From Maricaulis sp. (lineage in GTDB: Bacteria; Pseudomonadota; Alphaproteobacteria; Caulobacterales; Maricaulaceae), in assembly GCF_017643475.1 (NCBI RefSeq), contig NZ_JAEPNI010000001.1, positions 620,001 to 684,000 on the forward strand: a DNA stretch of 64,000 bases, in the 5' to 3' direction. The notes under the pieces were generated by a model that saw only the letters and a list, made by a program, of their open reading frames with translations, was not told the DNA's origin and searched no databases. A program made the translations under genes and the position numbers. This document shows, piece after piece, positions 41,800 to 50,378 of the stretch; the stretch's first letter is position 1; every line of letters starts with the position of its first letter.

Positions 41800-44634
41800 A
41801 TGTCGGTGAAGCAAAACTTCCGCAAGCTTCTGCTTGTTTCTACGTCGTGCGCATTCTTCGCAGCGTGTGCAGATACGTCCATTTCGTCTCCGGGCGATAC
41901 GAATATCGGTACACCGCCGGGCGGCGGTGGCGGCAATGGCGGTGGTGGCAACCAGACCACGATCGATCTGGTTCCGGCCGGTGGTTGTGGTACGGGGTCT
42001 GTCCGCCAGGCGACTGTCGTCAACGGTGACGTCACCATCAATGCCTGTGAGATCACCGGCAATATCACGCAGGACACCGCTATCGCCCAGAATGCTGGTG
42101 TTCTGGTGACCGGGCCGACCTTCATCGGTTCCGACGGTGGCGCCCAGATCACGCTCGAGATCGGCGCTGGCGCCACGCTCTTCGGTTCCGCCGGTTCCGA
42201 CTACATGGTTGTTGCTCGCGGCTCTCGCATCGAAGCGAATGGAACGGCTGCTGCCCCGATCATCATGACCTCACGCCAGGATGTCGAAGGCACGGTCGGT
42301 GAGAATGATCGCGGCCAGTGGGGCGGTCTGATCATCAACGGTTTCGCGCCGATCAATGCCTGTATCGATGGCACGGCTGCCGGCGGTTCCGCCGATTGTG
42401 AAAAGTCTGGTGAAGGTTCTTCCGGTCTCTTCGGTGGCGACAACCCGGCGGACGACAGCGGCTGGCTGCGTTACGTCCAGGTGCGTTACGCCGGTTTCCT
42501 GATCAACAACGAAGACGAGCTGAACGGCATCGCCTTCCAGGGTGTGGGTTCCGGCACGGACGTCCATCACATCCAGGTCCACAATAATGCCGATGACGGT
42601 ATCGAGATGTTCGGTGGCGCTGTTGACGTCCGCAATGTTGTCCTGACGGGTAATGCGGATGACAGTTTCGATTACACCGATGGCTGGGTCGGCCGTGCGC
42701 AATACGTTCTGGTTCGCCAGTCCGGCGATGATGCCGACCAGGGTTTCGAGTTCGACAACCGCTCGTCCAACAACGACCTGACCCCGCGTTCCAACCCGCG
42801 CATCGCCAACTTCACCATCATCGGTGAACGCAATGCCGCAGAATCCGACGACGGCATCCTGCTGCGCGCCGGCACGGCTGCCGAGCTCTACAACGGCATC
42901 GTGGTCGACATGGGCGAGGAATGCCTGGATATCGATGACGCTGCGACCTTTGACGGTATCAACGGCACGAATGGTCGTCCGGCGAACGAAGACATCATCA
43001 TCCAGTCCGTCTTCTTCAACTGCCCGACGAACTTCAAGGATGACGGTGCGGACGACCTCGCCGACGTGGCGAATTTCGTCACCAATACGATGATCAACAA
43101 TGTCGACGCCTCTTCCAACTCCATGTCCGGTATCCTCCCGGGCCCGCAGGAGCTGGCTGTTGTCGCGACCGACGTGAACGCAATCGACCCCTGGTTCGAC
43201 GCCACGACCTATGCCGGTGCCTTCTCCGGCACGGACACCAACGCGTCCAACTGGGCCGCAGGCTGGACTTTCGATCTGTTCGAAGACCCGGGCTGCCCGA
43301 CGGGTACGACGGAGTCTGCCGAGGTTCTCAACGGCCAGCGTGTCTGCCAGATCACCGGCAATATCACCTCGGACGTTCGCCTGACGCGTGGTTCCATTTA
43401 CGAGCTGGTGGGTCCGGTCTTCGTCGGTGTTGACCGCGGTGCCGACCCGGCTTCCCCGCTGCCGTCCGGCCTCGAAGCCAGCCTGACGATTGACCCGGGT
43501 GTCACCATCTTTGGTACCGCCGGTTCGGACTACATCGTTGTTGCGCGTGGATCCCAGATCTTCTCCAACGGTACGTCTGCAGCTCCGGTTGTCATGACCG
43601 CCCGCTCCGACGTCGAAGGCACTGTGGGCGCCAATGACCGCGGTCAGTGGGGCGGACTTGTCCTCAACGGTCGCGCGCCGATCAATGCTTGTATCGACGG
43701 TACGGCGACCGGTGGCACGACGGATTGTGAAAAGTCCGGCGAGGGCTCATCCGGTCTCTTCGGTGGCGCAACGCCGACCGATGACAGCGGCGACCTCTTC
43801 TACACCCAGGTCCGTTATGCCGGCTTCCTGATCAACAATGAGGACGAGCTCAACGGCATCGCCTTCCAGGGCATCGGTTCCGACACCAATGTTGATTACA
43901 TCCAGGTCCACAACAACGCTGACGATGGCATCGAGATGTTCGGTGGCGCTGTTGACGTTCGCCACGTTGTCCTGACGGGCAATGCTGATGACAGCTTTGA
44001 CTACACCGATGGCTGGGTTGGCCGTGCCCAGTACGTGATCGTTGCCCAGTCCGGCGACGATGCCGACCAGGGTTTCGAGTTCGACAACCGTTCTTCGAAC
44101 AACGACCTGACGCCGCGTTCCAACCCACGCATCTCCAACTTCACCATCATTGGTGAGCGTGGCGCGGCGGAATCCGACGACGGTATCCTGCTGCGTGCCG
44201 GTACGGCCGGTGAGCTCTACAACGGTATCGTTGTCGACATGGGCGAGGAGTGCCTGGATATCGATGACGCCGCGACGTTCGACGGCATCAACGGCACGAA
44301 TGGCCGTCCGGCTGCGGAAGACATCATCATCCAGTCTGTCTTCTTCAACTGCCCGACCAACTTCCGTGACGATGGTGCATCCGATCTGGCGGACGTGGCG
44401 AACTTCGTCACCAACACCATGATCAACAATGTTGATGCAGCGGCTAACACCATGACCGGTTTCACCTTCATTCCGGGCAATACCGGTGTGGTTCCGGGGG
44501 CGTCCGAGCAGGCTGTTGTCGCCACCGACATCAATGCCATCGACGCCTGGTTCGATGACGCCCAGTACGCGGGCGCCGTCGAGGATGCCAATGACACCTG
44601 GTACCAGGGCTGGACCTACGTCCGCACCCAGTAA
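41800..44634 (+). CDS. Surface lipoprotein with two duplicated beta-helix-like units (ElpS-like)
   Basis: This 944-residue protein has a lipoprotein-type signal (LLLVSTSCAFFAAC, lipobox Cys near residue 22). A Gly-rich linker follows (PPGGGGGNGGGG), then two homologous units of about 430 residues. Each contains VVARGS, NDRGQWGGL, HNNADDGIEMFGGAVDVR and FEFDNRSSNNDLTPRSNPRI. The same unit is found in outer-membrane lipoproteins of Bacteroidota encoded beside TonB receptors. Position before a TonB receptor and a type II secretion operon matches the Caulobacter crescentus ElpS locus, whose lipoprotein is produced in phosphate starvation. Identity with ElpS is inferred from context. Codon use suggests high expression. 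Confidence 0.75.
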   Translation: MSVKQNFRKLLLVSTSCAFFAACADTSISSPGDTNIGTPPGGGGGNGGGGNQTTIDLVPAGGCGTGSVRQATVVNGDVTINACEITGNITQDTAIAQNAGVLVTGPTFIGSDGGAQITLEIGAGATLFGSAGSDYMVVARGSRIEANGTAAAPIIMTSRQDVEGTVGENDRGQWGGLIINGFAPINACIDGTAAGGSADCEKSGEGSSGLFGGDNPADDSGWLRYVQVRYAGFLINNEDELNGIAFQGVGSGTDVHHIQVHNNADDGIEMFGGAVDVRNVVLTGNADDSFDYTDGWVGRAQYVLVRQSGDDADQGFEFDNRSSNNDLTPRSNPRIANFTIIGERNAAESDDGILLRAGTAAELYNGIVVDMGEECLDIDDAATFDGINGTNGRPANEDIIIQSVFFNCPTNFKDDGADDLADVANFVTNTMINNVDASSNSMSGILPGPQELAVVATDVNAIDPWFDATTYAGAFSGTDTNASNWAAGWTFDLFEDPGCPTGTTESAEVLNGQRVCQITGNITSDVRLTRGSIYELVGPVFVGVDRGADPASPLPSGLEASLTIDPGVTIFGTAGSDYIVVARGSQIFSNGTSAAPVVMTARSDVEGTVGANDRGQWGGLVLNGRAPINACIDGTATGGTTDCEKSGEGSSGLFGGATPTDDSGDLFYTQVRYAGFLINNEDELNGIAFQGIGSDTNVDYIQVHNNADDGIEMFGGAVDVRHVVLTGNADDSFDYTDGWVGRAQYVIVAQSGDDADQGFEFDNRSSNNDLTPRSNPRISNFTIIGERGAAESDDGILLRAGTAGELYNGIVVDMGEECLDIDDAATFDGINGTNGRPAAEDIIIQSVFFNCPTNFRDDGASDLADVANFVTNTMINNVDAAANTMTGFTFIPGNTGVVPGASEQAVVATDINAIDAWFDDAQYAGAVEDANDTWYQGWTYVRTQ
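41980..44631 (+). repeat. Internal tandem duplication within the lipoprotein gene
   Basis: Unit 1 (about 41980-43270) and unit 2 (about 43288-44631) are offset by about 1.33 kb and remain similar even in DNA. For example, both carry the same block around ACCGATGGCTGGGT. The second unit has a few extra residues after GNITSDVRL and near TFIPGNTGVVPG. Confidence 0.85.
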
Positions 44635-44644
44635 CGCACTCACG

Positions 44645-44676
44645 CGGTTCCCGCCGGAAAGCACCGCCGGGAACCG
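44645..44676. repeat. Hairpin between the lipoprotein gene and the TonB receptor
   Basis: CGGTTCCCG (44645-44653) and CGGGAACCG (44668-44676) pair perfectly and the stem extends inward by three more pairs across one mismatch. No T-run follows. It could lower downstream expression or protect the upstream message, giving more lipoprotein than receptor. Confidence 0.6.
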
Positions 44677-44708
44677 TATCTGTCTCATGCAGTCACATGG
44701 TGATTAAG

Positions 44709-47372
44709 ATGAAAACCAATCGAATTGCACTTTCGGCTGCGTTACTGGCGACCACGACCCTGGCCCCGTTTGCAGCCTCCGCGCAGGATGCGCCGATCGA
44801 TGACCAGATCACGGTCCGTTATCAGTACATTCCTGATGACCGTCGCGTGACGTCTGAAGTCTCCGCAGTCCTGTCCCTGGAAGATCTGGAAACCACGGGT
44901 GACAGCGATCTCGCTGGCGCTCTGGTCCGCATTACCGGTATCTCCACCACGGGCGGCCGTTTCGCGGTTGTTCGTGGTCTCAACGAGCGCTACTCGAATA
45001 CGCTTCTGAACGGCTCTCCGATGCCGTCTCCGGAACCGTTCCGCCGCGCTGCCCCGCTGGACATTTTCCCAACCAACATTCTCTCAAATGTTCTTGTCCA
45101 GAAGACTTTCTCGCCGGAGTTCCCTGGCGAGTTTGGCGGTGGTGTCATCGGGATCGAAACAGCAACCCTGCCGAATGAGGGCTTCTTCACAGCTTCCATC
45201 GGCGGCAGTTTTGACACGGTCACGACGGGCAATCGTGGTCTGACCTATGCCGGCTCCGATACGGATTGGCTGGGTTATGATGATGGCCTGCGCGACGTTC
45301 CGGCCGAGCTGGCCGCAATCTTCGACACCACGCGTGTTGGCAACAACCTGCCCGCCGACCAGCAGCAGGCGATCGGCCGTTCCCTGGTCAATTCCGAGCT
45401 GTGGGTTCTCCAGGCCGTTGATACGGATGCAAACGGTTCCGTCGACCTGTCGGCCGGTGACCGTTTCGACTTCGACAACTTCTCTCTCGGCCTGCTCGGC
45501 GCCGTTTCCTACTCCAATGAGTGGGAAACGCGTGAAGGCCAGCGCGGCAAGGGCTCCATCGGTGCCAATGGCCTGATCTATGAAAACGGCCCGGTTACGG
45601 CTGACCGTTCTGGTCTGGCCCCGCTCGGTGAGGGCATCAACAACTTCATGTCCACGGAAAACCAGATCGACGTGTCGGCGATGGTTTCCGTCGGTGTGGA
45701 TTGGTACAACGACCACGAGATCAACCTGCTGAGCATGGTTCTGCGTTCGACGTCCAAGGAAGGTCGCACGGAAGAGCAATTCAACGCCGGTTCCTCTGCT
45801 GTTGTGCGCGGTGATTCCACCGAGTGGTTCGAGCGCCAGGTCATCTTCAACCAGCTGCGTGGTGAGCATGTCTTTGCGAACCTGAACGACCTGGCTGTCG
45901 ACTGGCGCATCTCCGAAGCGACTGCGACACGGGACGCTCCGTATCAGCGCTTCGTGAACTACCAGTTTGACGATGCCCGCGGTGCCTACCGTTATGAAGG
46001 CGACATCAACGACAATTTCACGCGTTTCTCCGAGATCGAAGACGTCACCTCCGACTACGGCGTTGACCTCTCTTTCCCGGCGACCGTGTTTGGTCTCGAT
46101 GCCGAGTTCAAGGCCGGTTACTCCAACACCTCCCGCGAGCGTGAAGCCTTTACCCGTCGTTTCTCCTTCGAGCAGGGTTCTGTCGGTATCCCGGCTGACC
46201 TGCTGTTCTCCCGCATCGACTACATCTTTGCTGCGCAGAACATCGTCGATGAGCGTCTGCGACTGGTCGAGACCGGTGGTCTGACCTTCCCGGAAGCCTA
46301 TCGTGGCGAGCTTGATGTTGAAGCATACTATGTCGGTACCGACGTTGCTCTGAACGATTTTGTCCGCGCCGCGGTCGGTTTCCGCTTCGAGGACGGTACG
46401 CAGTCCGTCGACACCTTTGCCTACCCGCCGGGTGTGCCCAATGGTGTCGATACGGCTCCGATCGCCGAAGAATACGCTCTGCCGGCTGTAACGCTGACGT
46501 GGACGTTTGCCGACAATATCCAGCTGCGTACGGGTTACTCCCAGTCGATCGCCCGCCCGCAATTCCGTGAGCTGGCTTTCTCAGAGTTCTTCAACACCGA
46601 TACCGACCAGCGTTTCCAGGGCAATCCGTTTCTCGTGAACACCGAAATCGAGAGTTTTGATGCTCGCTTGGAATACTATTTCGGTCGAGATCAGTTCTTC
46701 ACCGTCGGTGCTTTCCACAAGATCATGGAAAACCCGATCGAGGAATTCATCATTCCGATCGGTGATGGTCTGAACACGTCCTTCATCAACGCCCCGGAAG
46801 CGACGCTGACCGGTGCGGAGTTCGAATTCGAGAAAACGTTCGACCTCTCCAACCGTTTCCAGAACGCGTTGTTCGCGGACCGGGAATGGTTCTTCAAGAC
46901 CAACTACACCTACATTCAGTCGGAAGTGTCTGCTGAAGGTAATGTGATTGTTGCCCAGGGTGCCTTCGGTCAGCCGCAGGCCCTGTCCCTCAACGCAGCC
47001 GGCTTCATCGAGGACGGTCGTACCCTGCAGGGTCAGTCCGAGCACCTGTTCAACGCACAGGTCGGTTTTGAAGCCAATGACGGTCGTTCCCGCGCGGCGG
47101 TTCTCTACAACTATACGGGCGAGCGTACACGTGCCGTGGCCAACCTCTCCGACAATCTGCCGGAGATCGTTGAGCAGGTTCCGTCTTCGCTGGACTTCGT
47201 CTACAGCCGTACCGTCAACGTGGCTGAGGCTGACTGGGATATCGGTTTCTCGGTCCGCAACATCCTGGGCGACGGGTATGAGGCGACCCAATCTGACGAC
47301 ACGGTCGAGCTGCCGGTTGATACCTACGATGTAGGTACCTCCTTCAGCATCTCGATTTCCCGTCAGTGGTAA
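44709..47372 (+). CDS. TonB-dependent outer-membrane receptor paired with the lipoprotein
   Basis: The 887-residue receptor has a signal peptide (IALSAALLATTTLAPFAASA) and a plug with GRFAVVRGLNERYSNTLLNG. FPGEFGGGVIGIET marks the end of the plug, and the barrel ends in W (SISISRQW). The ATG at 44709 is preferred over 44697 because GGTGA precedes it. It follows the duplicated lipoprotein by 74 bases and precedes gspC, so a transcriptional unit is likely. A role in importing the nutrient handled by the lipoprotein is inferred. The C-terminal half contains the KTFDLSNRFQNALFADREWF-type strands of this receptor class. Confidence 0.87.
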   Translation: MKTNRIALSAALLATTTLAPFAASAQDAPIDDQITVRYQYIPDDRRVTSEVSAVLSLEDLETTGDSDLAGALVRITGISTTGGRFAVVRGLNERYSNTLLNGSPMPSPEPFRRAAPLDIFPTNILSNVLVQKTFSPEFPGEFGGGVIGIETATLPNEGFFTASIGGSFDTVTTGNRGLTYAGSDTDWLGYDDGLRDVPAELAAIFDTTRVGNNLPADQQQAIGRSLVNSELWVLQAVDTDANGSVDLSAGDRFDFDNFSLGLLGAVSYSNEWETREGQRGKGSIGANGLIYENGPVTADRSGLAPLGEGINNFMSTENQIDVSAMVSVGVDWYNDHEINLLSMVLRSTSKEGRTEEQFNAGSSAVVRGDSTEWFERQVIFNQLRGEHVFANLNDLAVDWRISEATATRDAPYQRFVNYQFDDARGAYRYEGDINDNFTRFSEIEDVTSDYGVDLSFPATVFGLDAEFKAGYSNTSREREAFTRRFSFEQGSVGIPADLLFSRIDYIFAAQNIVDERLRLVETGGLTFPEAYRGELDVEAYYVGTDVALNDFVRAAVGFRFEDGTQSVDTFAYPPGVPNGVDTAPIAEEYALPAVTLTWTFADNIQLRTGYSQSIARPQFRELAFSEFFNTDTDQRFQGNPFLVNTEIESFDARLEYYFGRDQFFTVGAFHKIMENPIEEFIIPIGDGLNTSFINAPEATLTGAEFEFEKTFDLSNRFQNALFADREWFFKTNYTYIQSEVSAEGNVIVAQGAFGQPQALSLNAAGFIEDGRTLQGQSEHLFNAQVGFEANDGRSRAAVLYNYTGERTRAVANLSDNLPEIVEQVPSSLDFVYSRTVNVAEADWDIGFSVRNILGDGYEATQSDDTVELPVDTYDVGTSFSISISRQW

Positions 47373-47382
47373 GAACATAGAT

Positions 47383-47406
47383 CGGGGCGGGTTTCGGCCC
47401 GCCCCG
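47383..47406. repeat. GC-rich hairpin between the TonB receptor and gspC
   Basis: CGGGGCGGG (47383-47391) and CCCGCCCCG (47398-47406) form a perfect 9-base stem with loop TTTCGG. Without a T-run it is at most a partial terminator, which would allow reduced read-through into the secretion genes. Confidence 0.6.
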
Positions 47407-47442
47407 GCATTAAGGGCAGGGTAACCTGCACTCGGGAGACGT

Positions 47443-48432
47443 TTGACGGCAGTCCGATATTTCGGATACTGCCGCAACGTGTCCCATCATTTGTTTGGGC
47501 CGGGCTGCGTGTCGGTGCGGCCAGATACAGGTAGTGATTTGAACTGGATCCTGTCGAATTCGAGTGCCGGGCGTCAAAGGGGACAACTGTCCCGGCGTGC
47601 TGCCGCGATCCTTGAGATCGCGATGCTCGCTGTTCTCGCTTTCATTCTGGCACGTTTCATCCTGCTCATCGCCTTTGGCGCCAGCGCCGGGGATTTTGCG
47701 CTTGATCAATCCGACACCCGCAATGCCTCAGCGCGATCCGTGGATCTGGAGCGGGATCTGGACAATACGGACTTTTCGCAACTCTTCGCTGATCGTCGCC
47801 GGACCGAAGAGGCCGTTGTGCAGGCGACGGTCGTGCCGGAAACCAGTCTCAACCTGGTCCTGCGCGGTATTCGCATGGGCGCTGATCCGCAATCCGGTGC
47901 AGCCCTGATCCAGATCGCCTCCGCCGGTCAGTCTTTCGTCCGTGTGGGCGAGGAGGTCAGTGACGGGGTCGAGCTGGCCGAGGTGCACCGGGACCATGTG
48001 CTGATCTCGCGCCGCGGCATTGTCGAGTCCCTCTATCTTCGCGAAACGGCCCAACGTGAGGCAAGCACCGCAGAGCCCGTTGCAGAAGCGACGGAGCGCG
48101 CGCCGCAGGCGCGTACCACTTATTCGCCGCGACAGATCGCCAATGCACGCGGCCGTCCCGGACAGCGCACCGATATCAACGGTCTGTTCCAGGTCGAGCC
48201 CCGTTACATAGACGACGCAGTTGTCGGTTATGCCTTTATCGCGGGCAATCGCGCGCTGCTGGAATCGGTTGGCCTGCGTATGAATGACATTCTGGTGGAG
48301 GTCGCAGGGCAGCCTGTCGCCGACGCCGACCAGATCGAGGACCTTTTCAACCGCCTTCGCGGCAGTGGCGGTGTTGAAATCGGGGTCGTCCGGTCCGGGA
48401 TCGCCCTAACTCTCACGGTGGACATGCCCTGA
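47443..48432 (+). CDS. gspC: Type II secretion protein GspC
   Basis: The protein has a single inner-membrane helix (AAAILEIAMLAVLAFILARF) and an HR domain (NLVLRGIRMGADPQSGAALI). A C-terminal PDZ-like domain follows (GLRMNDILVEVAGQPVAD). GspC links the inner-membrane platform to the secretin. The start is uncertain: TTG 47443 has GGGAG 4 bases upstream, while GTG 47509, GTG 47515 and TTG 47539 would give shorter cytoplasmic tails. It is the first gene of a compact gspC-N operon, and its stop overlaps the gspD start (TGATG). Confidence 0.85.
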   Translation: MTAVRYFGYCRNVSHHLFGPGCVSVRPDTGSDLNWILSNSSAGRQRGQLSRRAAAILEIAMLAVLAFILARFILLIAFGASAGDFALDQSDTRNASARSVDLERDLDNTDFSQLFADRRRTEEAVVQATVVPETSLNLVLRGIRMGADPQSGAALIQIASAGQSFVRVGEEVSDGVELAEVHRDHVLISRRGIVESLYLRETAQREASTAEPVAEATERAPQARTTYSPRQIANARGRPGQRTDINGLFQVEPRYIDDAVVGYAFIAGNRALLESVGLRMNDILVEVAGQPVADADQIEDLFNRLRGSGGVEIGVVRSGIALTLTVDMP

Positions 48433-50378
48433 TGTTTAAACTTGTTACACGCGCACTGCTCAGCGCCCTGGTCCTCATCGCGGTCCAGCCTGCCTTTGTC
48501 GCCCACGCCCGGCAGCATGTGGTCAATTTCAACCAGGCCGAGATCCAGGCGGTGATTGATGACGTGTCCTCGGTGACTGGTCACACCTTCATTGTCGACC
48601 CGAATGTGCGCGGCAGGGTGACGATCACCTCGCAGGCACCGCTGTCCTCCGAGCAGTACTTCCAGGTCTTCCTGTCGACCATGCGCGTGCATGGTTACAC
48701 CGTCGTGCCGACTGCGTCTGGTGCCTATCAGATCGTGCCGGACCAGACCGGCGCGCGCAGCACCAGTCCGGTGAACCAGAATCTGCGCGGTGACCAGTAT
48801 GTGACCCGCGTCGTACGCCTCAATCATGTCGGCACACGCGATGCGCTCAACGTGCTGCGTCCGATCATCAATCCGCAAGGCTCGATCAACGCGACGGAAA
48901 CGGGCAATGCGCTGGTTATCGTTGACTATGCGGAAAACATGAATCGCATCCGCCAGGTCATTGCCGATCTGGATCGTGATACCTCGGTCTTTGAAATGGT
49001 CGAGCTGGAGAATGTGTCCGCTGCGGAAATGGTCCGTATCATCGAGACGGTGCGCGATCGCAATCGTGCCTCCGAGGATGACATGGTCTTCAATGTGACC
49101 GTCGCCTCCATCCCGGCGTCCAACACCGTGCTCCTGCGCGGAAATGCCAATTCCGTGGCAGAGATGGCCCGCCTCGTGCGCCAGGTCGACAGCGTCAGCC
49201 AGTCGAACCAGAGCTTCCGCGTCATCTATCTCAACCATGCAGACGGCGAGGACCTGCTGCCGATCCTGGAACAGGTGGTCGAGACGCTGACCGATGCAGA
49301 AGGCACAGCCCGTCGGCCGTCTGTCTCCTACCATGCTCCGACCAATGCCATGGTCATCAACGCAGCGCCGGATGTTCAGCGCGAGCTGGAACTGGTCGTC
49401 TCCCAGCTCGATATCCGTCGCCCCCAGGTCCTGGTGGAAGGTATTGTCGTCGAGATCTCCGACTCAATCGCTGAAGAGCTGGGCGTTCAGATGTTGCTGG
49501 CGGGTGGCAATAACAGCGACTCGCCGCTGGCGATGACGCGGTTCAATTCCAACACGCCGGATCTGCTGGCCCTGACGGGTGCACTGGCAGGGACCGGCGA
49601 TAGTTCCGATACCAGCACCGATACATTGCGTGACGCAGCCCTGGCGTCCTTGCTGGGTGTGCGGGGAACCGCACTGGGGTTCGGAGGTCAGAACTCCGAC
49701 GGGACCTTGTTCGGCCTCGTCCTGAACGCCGTCGAAAACGACGTCGACAGTAATCTGCTCTCGACCCCGTCCATCCTGGCGATGGACAATGAGGAAGCCT
49801 CTTTCCACTCCGGACAGGAAATCCCGATCACCACTGGCGAAGTGCTGAGTGCCGACAATTCCAATCCGTTCCGCACCGTTGAGCGTGAGGAAGTCGGTGT
49901 CAAACTGACGGTGCGTCCGCAAATCACCGAAGGTGACACGGTGCGCCTGTATATCGAGCAGGAAGTTTCCAGTGTTGCCGGCGCAGTCACGACCGGATCC
50001 AGTGATCTGATCACCAACAAGCGCACCATCCAGACCACGGTGCTGGCCGACAATGGCGAGATTATTGTTCTGGGCGGTCTGATCGAGCAGGATGACCAGA
50101 GTACAGTCAACGGCGTCCCCGGGCTTTCCCGTGTACCCGGCGTTGGCCGTCTGTTTCGCTCGGAGAGCGACACCACACGCCGGACCAATCTGATGGTCTT
50201 CATTCGCCCGACAATTATCCGCAGCGAGGCGGACATGCAGGCGCTGACGGAGAATCGTTATGACTACATCGCCGGCCAGCAGCGTGTGACCAATGACAAT
50301 GGCACCAGCAGCCTGGAAGAGATCATGAACATGCTCATGGTCGACCTGCCGGCGTCCGAGGCGGCGAATGAGAACTGA
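48432..50378 (+). CDS. gspD: Type II secretion secretin GspD
   Basis: This 648-residue outer-membrane channel subunit has a signal peptide ending AHARQ. Four N domains follow, the N0 part starting NFNQAEIQAVIDDVSSVTG. The secretin core contains VENDVDSNLLSTPSILAMDN and EIIVLGGLIEQDDQSTVNGV, ending with the RTNLMVFIRPTII block. The C-terminal tail is acidic and short, with no clear pilotin-binding S domain. The ATG overlaps the gspC stop; its own end overlaps gspE by 11 bases. Confidence 0.95.
   Translation: MFKLVTRALLSALVLIAVQPAFVAHARQHVVNFNQAEIQAVIDDVSSVTGHTFIVDPNVRGRVTITSQAPLSSEQYFQVFLSTMRVHGYTVVPTASGAYQIVPDQTGARSTSPVNQNLRGDQYVTRVVRLNHVGTRDALNVLRPIINPQGSINATETGNALVIVDYAENMNRIRQVIADLDRDTSVFEMVELENVSAAEMVRIIETVRDRNRASEDDMVFNVTVASIPASNTVLLRGNANSVAEMARLVRQVDSVSQSNQSFRVIYLNHADGEDLLPILEQVVETLTDAEGTARRPSVSYHAPTNAMVINAAPDVQRELELVVSQLDIRRPQVLVEGIVVEISDSIAEELGVQMLLAGGNNSDSPLAMTRFNSNTPDLLALTGALAGTGDSSDTSTDTLRDAALASLLGVRGTALGFGGQNSDGTLFGLVLNAVENDVDSNLLSTPSILAMDNEEASFHSGQEIPITTGEVLSADNSNPFRTVEREEVGVKLTVRPQITEGDTVRLYIEQEVSSVAGAVTTGSSDLITNKRTIQTTVLADNGEIIVLGGLIEQDDQSTVNGVPGLSRVPGVGRLFRSESDTTRRTNLMVFIRPTIIRSEADMQALTENRYDYIAGQQRVTNDNGTSSLEEIMNMLMVDLPASEAANEN

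Noticed and set aside
41980-44631. The duplicated block considered as two separate genes or a mobile repeat
   Set aside because: The reading frame is uninterrupted and the duplication lies within one exported protein; no target-site duplications or transposase are present.
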